Below, one piece after another: positions 1-5,674 of a stretch of DNA of 5,801 nt. Within the stretch, counting starts at the first letter, position 1, and each line of letters begins with the position of its first letter. The notes under the pieces were generated by a model that was not told where the DNA came from, did not search any database, and saw nothing but the letters and a program-made list of their open reading frames with translations. The stretch covers positions 1-5,801 of the forward strand of contig CAJWIB010000184.1 of the NCBI GenBank assembly GCA_913041095.1, in the 5' to 3' direction. The stretch comes from an uncultured Rhodospirillaceae bacterium (GTDB lineage: Bacteria > Pseudomonadota > Alphaproteobacteria > Rhodospirillales > UBA2165). A program made the position numbers and the translations under genes.

Positions 1-1007
1 AAATCGCTACCCTTGACGGTGCGCGTTTGGTGACGGGTGTCGCAGAAGGTGGCAATCTCAGCAGCGAGCGGTGCCTCATCCAAGGGCCCATCGGAAAACT
101 CATCGAAGCGCAGCGTCATCGTCTCCATTTGTCTACCGGCCACTTCGGAGGTCAGCGCCATGATGCTTGCTGAATCCAAACCCGCCGATAGAAATACGCC
201 AACCGGCACATCTGAAACCAAATGATGTTCAATGCTCTCAGTTAAGGCCGCTCGCAATTCTTCGGCTGAGCCCTGCTGACCATTTGCCTCAAGCTCGGCC
301 ATTTCCCGGGTTAGATTGAAATACCTATTTTCGGCCCTGGCACCTGCTTTATCAATCCACAGGCTGGACCCGGCCGGCAGGCTTTGAATGTCTTTATACA
401 TGGTGTGGGGTTCAGGAACATAGCCGAGAGTAAAGAAGCCGACATGGCCAGCCGGGTTGGGCGTGCTCGAAATCGCGCCACCCGTCTGCAAAGCTTTTAC
501 TTGCGAGGCAACGCGCAACGTGCCACCGTCATCCGCATAATAGAGCGGCTTAATACCGTAAGGATCGCGGGCCAGCAGTAGGCCTTGTCTGGCTTCATCC
601 CAAAGTGCGAAAGCAAACATGCCACGCAGCTGACGCAGCATGTCCACACCGTCCCGGTCATAAAGGTGCAACAGAACTTCGGTATCTGATTGGGTAGAAA
701 ATTTACGGCCTTCAGCTATCAACCCGGCGCGCAACTGTTTAAAGTTATATATCTCGCCGTTATAGGTAATCTGCAAACGTATATTACCCGCATCATCGGT
801 CAGCGCCATCGGTTGCGCCCCGGTTGGCCCGATATCAATGATTGCCAGGCGGCGATGCGCCAGTCCAACGCGTTGGTCGCCAGAAATCCAACTGCCCGCA
901 CCATCCGGCCCGCGGGCAATCATGACTTCGCGCATCCTGAGCAGCTCAGCTTCATCAACATTTGGCGCATTATCGCCGTAACTAAAAATTGCCGTTAAAC
1001 CGCACAT
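1..1007 (-). CDS. asnB: Asparagine synthetase (glutamine-hydrolysing), 5' part; C-terminus off the left edge
   Basis: This would make asparagine from aspartate, glutamine and ATP in the cytoplasm. The frame opens with Met-Cys-Gly, placing the Cys2 nucleophile of a class II (Ntn) glutamine amidotransferase directly after the initiator; this fixes the start. Conserved glutaminase blocks follow: RGPDGAG (33-39), LAHRRLAIID (49-58), YNGEIYN (82-88), SDTE (107-110), GMFAFALWD (129-137) and RDPYGIKPLYY (148-158). The synthetase domain begins near residue 250, with the ATP-binding PP-loop VGVFLSAGLDSAS at 269-281. About 335 codons are visible, a little over half of a usual 590-640-residue AsnB. The PP-loop reads SAGLDS rather than the common SGGLDS. 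It is divergent from the TRAP-receptor gene. A role in cell-surface polysaccharide or secondary metabolism rather than asparagine supply is possible for this family and cannot be excluded. The family call is secure; the exact product is less so. Confidence 0.93.
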   Translation of the reverse strand, partial: MCGLTAIFSYGDNAPNVDEAELLRMREVMIARGPDGAGSWISGDQRVGLAHRRLAIIDIGPTGAQPMALTDDAGNIRLQITYNGEIYNFKQLRAGLIAEGRKFSTQSDTEVLLHLYDRDGVDMLRQLRGMFAFALWDEARQGLLLARDPYGIKPLYYADDGGTLRVASQVKALQTGGAISSTPNPAGHVGFFTLGYVPEPHTMYKDIQSLPAGSSLWIDKAGARAENRYFNLTREMAELEANGQQGSAEELRAALTESIEHHLVSDVPVGVFLSAGLDSASIMALTSEVAGRQMETMTLRFDEFSDGPLDEAPLAAEIATFCDTRHQTRTVKGSD

Positions 1008-1059
1008 AATGACACTCTACATAGCGAGGAACGGCAAATCCTAAAAGGCATTTATTAAG

Positions 1060-1134
1060 ATGGCTATAAAGCAGCTCATTCGTTATGGTCTGATTTTATT
1101 CAGCAAATTTGTGGAAATGGGGAATTTTTATTGA
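1060..1134 (+). other. Possible 24-codon leader ORF overlapping the TRAP-receptor start
   Basis: An ATG at 1060 opens a 24-codon frame with a basic start (MAIKQLIR) and a short hydrophobic run (YGLILF at 9-14). It ends at TGA 1132-1134, which overlaps the proposed TTG start (1131-1133) of the receptor gene. One extra T in the T-run at 1125-1129 would join the two frames. It could be a translationally coupled leader, a remnant of a lost signal-peptide-like N-terminus, or chance. It lacks a classic signal-cleavage site and has only a weak AAGG upstream, so I do not claim it as a real gene. Confidence 0.25.
1119..1124 (+). promoter_or_regulatory. Ribosome binding site supporting a TTG start
   Basis: The sequence GGGGAA lies about 7 bases before the TTG at 1131. 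The frame upstream holds no ATG or GTG before a stop at 1056-1058, so this site and the TTG together decide the start of the TRAP-receptor gene. Confidence 0.45.
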
Positions 1135-2069
1135 GTATACCCGATAGTAAACCTTATCAAATCCGCCTCGGAGGCTATGGCCCGCCGACCACATCTTTCA
1201 GCCGGTCGCTTAAAATGATTGGCGATCACATGGAAGAGCAGTTCGGCAGTGATGTCGATATTAAATATGTCTACAACATCATGGATTTGGGCTTTAAGGG
1301 TGAGGATATCCTGTGGCTGACCGAGCACGGTCTTTTGACTATTTCTTACCAATCCTCCAGTTATCTGACCGACCGCGTACCGGAACTTGGATTTGTCGAT
1401 TTGCCATTCTTGTTTGAAAATAACGAACAGGCGCGGGCAGCGATTGATGGCACGCTTGGTCAATATTTGTCAGAAAAAACTGAAGAGCGCATCAACTACA
1501 AAATTCTCGGTTACTTCGAAAATGGTTTTCGGCAAATTTCCAACAAGCTGCGGCCAATCCACAGGCCTGCCGATTTTGACGGCATGAGCATTCGTGTGCT
1601 GCCGAGCGATGTTCAGGCGCGAACATTTGAACTTTTAGGTGCAACGCCAAAACGCATGGATCTCACCGAAGCGATCGAAGGTATTGTCGACGGTTCCTTG
1701 GATGCGCAGGAAAACCCTTTTGCCAATACGGTCACCTATGGCGCCCATAAGTATCACCGTTACCACACGGCCTCGAACCACTTTTATATTTCACGCAGTA
1801 TCATGTGCCATCGAGATAGCTATTCAAGCTGGCCGGAAGAAATCCAGATCGCGTTGCAAGAATCGGTGCGAGATACCATCACTTGGCAACGCGGCCAAGC
1901 CGAACAAGAGGCCGTCGTGTCACACCAAGCAATTGAAGACGAAGGATGCAAAATTGTCGAACTGACGCCGGAAGAACATGCTGAATTCGTTCAAGCCGTC
2001 AAACCCCAGCATGATGACGCCAGGGAAGTCTTCGGCGACAAAATGTTCGAACTGATGAAGCAGACTTAG
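1131..2069 (+). CDS. TRAP transporter solute receptor, DctP family, without visible signal peptide
   Basis: This 312-residue protein resembles the periplasmic receptors that bind organic acids and hand them to TRAP membrane subunits. Visible hallmarks are IRLGGYGPPTTSFSRSLK near the N-terminus (11-28), GYFENGFRQISN (127-138), GMSIRVLPSDVQARTFELLGA (151-171) and DGSLDAQENPFANTVTYG (187-204). R155 of the second-last block sits where the family has its substrate-carboxylate-binding arginine. Known receptors usually start with a signal peptide of roughly 25 residues; here the mature-like fold begins within about ten residues of the start and no hydrophobic leader precedes it. The start is a TTG with a GGGGAA site ahead. 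No DctQ or DctM membrane genes lie nearby, so it is an orphan in this window. It converges on the glycerate kinase gene with 7 bp between stops. Substrate unknown; a cytoplasmic binding or enzymatic role is possible. Confidence 0.87.
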   Translation: MSIPDSKPYQIRLGGYGPPTTSFSRSLKMIGDHMEEQFGSDVDIKYVYNIMDLGFKGEDILWLTEHGLLTISYQSSSYLTDRVPELGFVDLPFLFENNEQARAAIDGTLGQYLSEKTEERINYKILGYFENGFRQISNKLRPIHRPADFDGMSIRVLPSDVQARTFELLGATPKRMDLTEAIEGIVDGSLDAQENPFANTVTYGAHKYHRYHTASNHFYISRSIMCHRDSYSSWPEEIQIALQESVRDTITWQRGQAEQEAVVSHQAIEDEGCKIVELTPEEHAEFVQAVKPQHDDAREVFGDKMFELMKQT

Positions 2070-2076
2070 CCTCAAC

Positions 2077-3327
2077 TTATTCAGTTATCAATATTGCCCG
2101 GAAATCGTTGACATTGGTGTGCGTCGGACCGCTAACGACTAAATCATCGAGAGCAGCAAAAAAATTATAGGCGTCATTGTCGGCGAGCCTGGTTTCAAGA
2201 TCGAGCCCAGCATCTTCAGCACGTTGCAATGTATCCGGCGTGATTATCGCACCCGCATTGTCAACTAGCCCATCGGTGCCATCGGTATCACACGAAATCG
2301 CATAAACACCGTCAGCACCCTTAAGCCCGGCCGCCAAACCCATCAGAAATTCCGTATTCGGCCCTCCCCTACCGCTACCGGCAACAGTCACGGTCAACTC
2401 ACCGCCGGACAACAAGACACATGGCGCCTGCTCTCGATACTCGCCGATGTTTTCAGCCATTGTGCGGCCAACCTCGCTCGCCTCGCCCTCTAGACTGTCG
2501 TTTAGAATAATCGGTGTGATGCCGGCCTCTTGAGCACCCTTGGCGGCTGCCTCTAAGGAGTTTCGGCCACTGGCGATTATTTCCACTTTATTATTTGTAA
2601 AAATTTCATCGCCCGGTTTGGGTGTTTCATCGGCACCTTTTTGCAAAACCGCCAGCGCCGAAGCCGGCAGGTCCATGTCGTATTTTTGCACGATTTTCAG
2701 CGTATCAGCATAAGTTGACGGGTCCGGTACGGTCGGGCCCGACGCAATCGCCGAAAGATCATCACCCACGACGTCGGAAATTATCAATGTGTGAAGCTTG
2801 GCCGGAACACAAGCGCGGGCCAATCGCCCACCTTTAATTTGAGAAAGATGTTTCCGCACGATATTCATTTCACTGATCGTCGCGCCGGATCGCAGCAACG
2901 TTTGATTAACGACCTGTTTCTCTTCGAGCGTGACACCTTCCGCCGGTAATGCCATCAGCGCCGAGCCGCCGCCCGAGATCAAACACAACACCAGATCATT
3001 GGCAGTGAACTCTTGCACCATTTGAAGCATTTTTTCTGCCCCTGCCCTGCCTGCCAGATCCGGCACCGGGTGAGCGGCTTCAATGATCTCAATTTGCTCG
3101 CACGGTACGCCGTAATCGTAGCGCGTAATCACCAAGCCGCTGACTTCACCCGGATAATGTTTTTCAACCGCTGCCGCCATCGCCGCACTCGCTTTACCGC
3201 CGCCAATTACCCCGGTTTTTCCCTTGGGTAAATCCGGCAGATAACTAGGGATACAAAGAGAAGGTTGTGCAGCCGCAACGGCAGCATCAAATACACTCAA
3301 AAGGAAATTTTGAGGTTCAACGGACAT
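2077..3327 (-). CDS. Glycerate 2-kinase, MOFRL family (GckA/TtuD-like)
   Basis: A cytoplasmic enzyme expected to phosphorylate D-glycerate with ATP to 2-phosphoglycerate, feeding C2/C3 acids (glyoxylate, tartrate or serine routes) into lower glycolysis. Relatives are often misnamed hydroxypyruvate reductase (TtuD). With the start at 3327 it has 416 residues, normal for the family. The N-terminal domain shows IGGGKAS (41-47, K45 the likely catalytic lysine), AAHPVPD (84-90), LISGGGSALM (116-125), EMNIVRKHLSQIKGGRLA (153-170) and ISDVVGDDLSAIASGPT (183-199). The C-terminal MOFRL domain shows LLSGGELTV (305-313), GSGRGGPNTEF (317-327), DTDGTDG (347-353) and THTNVNDFRAIL (402-413). The ATG at 3327 is chosen because family similarity starts just after it; a TTG at 3402 would add 25 unrelated residues and overlap the small upstream frame. 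No clear Shine-Dalgarno precedes 3327. It may follow the upstream TetR gene in one transcript. Confidence 0.93.
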   Translation of the reverse strand: MSVEPQNFLLSVFDAAVAAAQPSLCIPSYLPDLPKGKTGVIGGGKASAAMAAAVEKHYPGEVSGLVITRYDYGVPCEQIEIIEAAHPVPDLAGRAGAEKMLQMVQEFTANDLVLCLISGGGSALMALPAEGVTLEEKQVVNQTLLRSGATISEMNIVRKHLSQIKGGRLARACVPAKLHTLIISDVVGDDLSAIASGPTVPDPSTYADTLKIVQKYDMDLPASALAVLQKGADETPKPGDEIFTNNKVEIIASGRNSLEAAAKGAQEAGITPIILNDSLEGEASEVGRTMAENIGEYREQAPCVLLSGGELTVTVAGSGRGGPNTEFLMGLAAGLKGADGVYAISCDTDGTDGLVDNAGAIITPDTLQRAEDAGLDLETRLADNDAYNFFAALDDLVVSGPTHTNVNDFRAILITE

Positions 3328-3364
3328 ACTAGAAGAATTAAGGGGTGTTTGATTTATCGTCCAG

Positions 3365-3565
3365 TTAATTTTTGAAGGCGGCGAATTTCTCCGGACTATC
3401 AAATCGAACTCTGCAAGTTACTTCACTGTCTTCGGCTTCATTGTCATTTGATCCAACGGACCACTGATCGTCACCATTTTCCAGAGACCAGTTGATCATT
3501 TCATTGTAGAATTCTTCATCCGGGCTAATGAGATTAACAAAATTACCCCACCGATCCTCTTGCAA
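3365..3565 (-). CDS. Small acidic protein of unknown function, or remnant of a decayed gene
   Basis: I do not recognise this 66-residue frame. It starts with TTG, with no convincing ribosome binding site, and is rich in Asp, Glu, Asn and Trp in its first 48 residues. It ends in a more protein-like stretch, EVTCRVRFDSPEKFAAFKN (48-66), of the sort seen at the end of small alpha/beta domains. The same reading frame continues upstream to the TetR stop at 3692 but is interrupted by stops at 3599, 3569 and 3566. The open pieces between the stops are similarly acidic (for example TDNEDKSELYNQSDR). This fits either a short real gene or the 3' end of a gene broken by stops. It lies 37 bp upstream of the glycerate kinase start on the same strand. 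Existence as an expressed gene is uncertain. Confidence 0.35.
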   Translation of the reverse strand: MQEDRWGNFVNLISPDEEFYNEMINWSLENGDDQWSVGSNDNEAEDSEVTCRVRFDSPEKFAAFKN

Positions 3566-3691
3566 TCACTAATCATTATCTGTCGAGATTTCTTCTTCCT
3601 ACCGGTCCGATTGATTGTACAATTCTGATTTATCTTCGTTATCAGTCACGCCAAAAAATTCCGTTTGTCGCCTAGATGTAGCCGTATCAAC

Positions 3692-4279
3692 CTACCTTAA
3701 TATACCATCGATAATGAAATCAGCAAAGTGATCGGCGATGCGTTGAATTTGTTTTTTTGATTTTCCATCATACCAGACTGTTACGGAATTACACATACCG
3801 AGCAATGCTAAGGTGGCCAGCTTGCAATCTAAATCTTGGCGAAAATCACCAGCGGCAACGCCAGCCTCAAACAGCCGGCACAGTTCGCCTTCATATTTGC
3901 TCGCCAGTTTATTTACCTCAGCGCGACTTTCACCAGCCAAATAACGGCGCTCGTATTGAAATACCTGAACATAATTTGGCAGGTCGTGAAAGGGCTGCAT
4001 ATGTTCTCGGATAGCTTCTCGAATTTTCCGATCAGCGGAAAGGTCTGCCTGTGAGATTACGATAAGCCGTTCGACATAGCCCTGCACACCTAACCGGCAA
4101 ACCTCAGCCAACGCTGAATCTTTAGATTTAAAATAGTAATAAATGCCAGCCTGCTTGATCTCCAATTTATCGGCAATATCCGTAGTGCTTGCACCGTGAT
4201 AGCCTTTTTCCGCAAAAACTTCCGCCGCCGCATCCAATACCTCGGTAAAGCGCTTTGGCTTATTATCAACTTTCGACAT
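3692..4279 (-). CDS. TetR/AcrR-family transcriptional regulator
   Basis: A 195-residue DNA-binding repressor-type protein of normal family length. The N-terminal helix-turn-helix domain is clear: ILDAAAEVF-like helix (14-22 here VLDAAAEVF), FAEKGYHGASTTDIADKLEI (22-41) and the recognition part KQAGIYYYFKSKDSALAEV (42-60). The C-terminal ligand domain contains YERRYLAGESRAEVNKLASKYE (109-130) and LFEAGVAAGDFRQDLDCKLATLALLGMCNSVTVWY (136-170). That layout recalls the KstR2-like TetR_C group, whose characterised members often respond to acyl-CoA or related catabolic intermediates; the ligand here is unknown. The ATG at 4279 has a TAGG about 6 bases upstream. It is divergent from the truncated VOC gene, and a 20-bp palindrome sits 15 bp ahead of its start, so self-regulation and control of the neighbouring catabolic genes are plausible. 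The glycerate kinase lies downstream on the same strand. Confidence 0.93.
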   Translation of the reverse strand: MSKVDNKPKRFTEVLDAAAEVFAEKGYHGASTTDIADKLEIKQAGIYYYFKSKDSALAEVCRLGVQGYVERLIVISQADLSADRKIREAIREHMQPFHDLPNYVQVFQYERRYLAGESRAEVNKLASKYEGELCRLFEAGVAAGDFRQDLDCKLATLALLGMCNSVTVWYDGKSKKQIQRIADHFADFIIDGILR

Positions 4280-4294
4280 TTAGAAACCTATAAA

Positions 4295-4314
4295 ATTTTA
4301 TTAAGTTATAAAAT
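4295..4314. promoter_or_regulatory. Imperfect 20-bp palindrome, candidate TetR operator
   Basis: ATTTTATTAAGTTATAAAAT is an inverted repeat with 8 of 10 base pairs matching around an AG centre. It lies 15 bp upstream of the TetR ATG, in the divergent gap to the VOC gene, which is where TetR-family repressors usually bind. It overlaps a perfect 10-bp palindrome TAAAATTTTA at 4291-4300, and TATAAAAT occurs twice, 18 bp apart (4289 and 4307). The region is very AT-rich, so chance symmetry is a real risk, and it may equally be part of the promoter. Confidence 0.4.
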
Positions 4315-4393
4315 AATACGTCAATGGGTTCAGATGTGCAAATTTGGTATCATGCTCGGCAAATGCTTTTAACCCATTATGTTGCCTAGCTAC

Positions 4394-4400
4394 GGGAGGG
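4394..4400 (+). promoter_or_regulatory. Strong ribosome binding site of the VOC gene
   Basis: GGGAGGG lies 6 bases before the ATG at 4407. It decides this start over an upstream in-frame ATG at 4344, whose extra 21 residues do not resemble the family. Confidence 0.7.
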
Positions 4401-4406
4401 CGCAAC

Positions 4407-4643
4407 ATGATCAAAGTCACCGATGTTCAATATACGTGGGTCAGCGTGACTGATCTTGATCTGGCGGAGAAATTTCTAACCGATTTGGGCCTGGTGCGCT
4501 TGGCTCGAACAGTTAAGGCGCTTTACATGCGCAGCAGTGACGCTGATCACCATTGCTACATCTCTGAACTGAATGAGCAGGATGAGCCAGGTTATACCGG
4601 CACGGCGTTGGAGCAATTAACGAAAAAAGGTATGAGCGCGTAA
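4407..4643 (+). CDS. Truncated VOC-fold (glyoxalase/extradiol dioxygenase-like) protein, probable gene remnant
   Basis: The 78-residue product matches the start of two-module VOC proteins of the extradiol dioxygenase type, usually near 290-310 residues. The typical opening is VTDVQYTWVSVTDLDLAEKF (4-23), followed by LTDLGLVRLARTVKALYMRS (24-43) and DADHHCYISEL (45-55). These blocks correspond to the first beta-alpha-beta-beta-beta module. After EPGYTG the sequence departs from the family (TALEQLTKKGMSA) and stops. The remainder, including the C-terminal module that carries the metal ligands in true extradiol dioxygenases, is missing. The stop lies 4 bp from the end of the convergent amidohydrolase gene, so the missing part cannot lie downstream. 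A strong ribosome binding site remains at the start. It is most likely a deletion remnant, non-catalytic by itself; a small functional binding protein cannot be ruled out. It is divergent from the TetR gene, which may once have controlled it. Confidence 0.65.
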   Translation: MIKVTDVQYTWVSVTDLDLAEKFLTDLGLVRLARTVKALYMRSSDADHHCYISELNEQDEPGYTGTALEQLTKKGMSA

Positions 4644-4647
4644 ACGG

Positions 4648-5616
4648 CTACATCCTTAATAACCGCTCCGAATTGCGGTGCAGAATTTTTGCTTTGTCTT
4701 CGGCATTTAACATGACGGTTTCCATCCATTTCGGGCCGGGATCATTCGGCACAAACGGATAATCAATAGCAAATAGAATGCGATCCACCCCCATCTCCTG
4801 AATACACAACATCAATGCCGGGTCCGAGAAAAATCCTGACGTCGTGATATAAAAATGCGACGTGAAAATATCCCGGAAAGCAACTCCGTCATTACCGGGC
4901 CGATTAAGCGCGAGATCGATGCGCCACATCAAGAACGGCAAAGTCTCACCCAAATGGCCAAGAATAATTTTGAGATTTGGGTATTTCTCAAACACTCCCG
5001 ACAACACCAACCGAATACTTGCGGTTGCGGTTTCCATCGTGAAACCCCACCCGGCGTTTAAAAACCCCGGGTATTGTTTGATATAATCTTTAAGATAAAC
5101 ATCGATCACCTTTTGATGGGGAATGCCGGGATGCAAGTAAATTGGTACGTCCAAGGCCTCGGCGCGCTCAAAAATCAGCCAGAACTGCTGATCATCGATA
5201 AATAGTTCGCCTCCAGTCAGCCCATGGATCATTGCGCCTTTCATGCCAAGCTTGGTAACCGCGCGTTCCAGTTCATCGACTGCCGCTTTGGGGTTGGCAG
5301 TCGCCAGTGCGGCAAAACCTGCGAGCCGGTCCGGATTGGCCTGACAAATTTGGTAAAGATGATCGTTCGCTGCCGTCGCCACGGCAGGCCCGGATTCTGC
5401 GTCCAATTTTTGGGTTGAGGGCGCACCGTGGGATAACACCTGAACATCGATGCCGCACTCGTCCATTGAGGCGATTCGGCCTTCGCCGACATCTACTATT
5501 TTATCCTTTATGAAACCTCCGAGCTTACCATCAAGCCCTTGGAAATGTTTGGTGACTTGATCATCATAATAGTGTTCTTCAATCGCAATGACGCGCTGAC
5601 CGTCCAGAATAGTCAT
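4648..5616 (-). CDS. Amidohydrolase-2 family protein, ACMSD/gamma-resorcylate decarboxylase type
   Basis: A 322-residue metal-dependent TIM-barrel enzyme, normal length for the family. Members carry out non-oxidative decarboxylation of hydroxy-benzoates or related acids, or hydrolysis. The expected active-site set is present: E13 and H15 in IAIEEHYY (10-17), H162 in IYLHPGIP (159-166), H221 and E224 in ILGHLGETLPF (218-228), and D285 in FAIDYPF (282-288). These align with Glu8, His10, His164, His218, Glu221 and Asp287 of gamma-resorcylate decarboxylase as I recall them. The ExH rather than HxH opening favours the decarboxylase branch. The ATG at 5616 follows a strong AGGGGAG site. It lies 54 bp downstream of an acyl-CoA ligase on the same strand and probably shares its transcript. 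It converges on the truncated VOC gene, with 4 bp between stops. The substrate is not determined by the sequence; an aromatic or pyrone-type carboxylic acid is a reasonable guess. Confidence 0.9.
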   Translation of the reverse strand: MTILDGQRVIAIEEHYYDDQVTKHFQGLDGKLGGFIKDKIVDVGEGRIASMDECGIDVQVLSHGAPSTQKLDAESGPAVATAANDHLYQICQANPDRLAGFAALATANPKAAVDELERAVTKLGMKGAMIHGLTGGELFIDDQQFWLIFERAEALDVPIYLHPGIPHQKVIDVYLKDYIKQYPGFLNAGWGFTMETATASIRLVLSGVFEKYPNLKIILGHLGETLPFLMWRIDLALNRPGNDGVAFRDIFTSHFYITTSGFFSDPALMLCIQEMGVDRILFAIDYPFVPNDPGPKWMETVMLNAEDKAKILHRNSERLLRM

Positions 5617-5623
5617 GGCGTTT

Positions 5624-5630
5624 CTCCCCT
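5624..5630 (-). promoter_or_regulatory. Ribosome binding site of the amidohydrolase gene
   Basis: On the minus strand AGGGGAG lies 7 bases before the ATG at 5616, supporting that start. Confidence 0.7.
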
Positions 5631-5645
5631 TTATTTGTTGTTCGT

Positions 5646-5674
5646 AATCTTTGCGTATTTTGAGATTTTGTCAA
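5646..5674 (-). promoter_or_regulatory. Possible internal promoter before the amidohydrolase gene
   Basis: A perfect sigma70 -35 hexamer TTGACA (minus strand, 5674-5669) overlaps the TGA stop of the ligase. Seventeen bases later is only a poor -10 (AAGATT, three of six consensus positions, 5651-5646). It could give independent expression of the amidohydrolase, but the weak -10 makes chance quite possible. Confidence 0.25.

Noticed and set aside
690..998. Plus-strand frame of about 100 codons within the asparagine synthetase region
   Set aside because: It is the complement of a conserved glutaminase domain and has no protein-like pattern of its own.
1008..1130. Promoters for the divergent asnB and receptor genes
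   Set aside because: AT-rich hexamers such as TATAAA (1065-1070) occur, but I could not pair any with a good -35 at proper spacing, so none is called.
1128..1463. Minus-strand frame of 111 codons opposite the TRAP-receptor gene
   Set aside because: It is entirely antisense to a well-supported gene, has no family-like motifs and no ribosome binding site.
3328..3402. Extended glycerate kinase start (TTG at 3402)
   Set aside because: The extra 25 residues do not resemble the family, the start is TTG, and it would overlap the preceding small frame; similarity begins just after the ATG at 3327.
4344..4406. Extended start of the VOC gene at 4344
   Set aside because: The added residues are Cys-rich and unlike the family; the GGGAGGG site clearly serves the ATG at 4407.
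4862..5086. Plus-strand frames within the amidohydrolase gene
   Set aside because: They are antisense to the conserved barrel core and lack ribosome binding sites.
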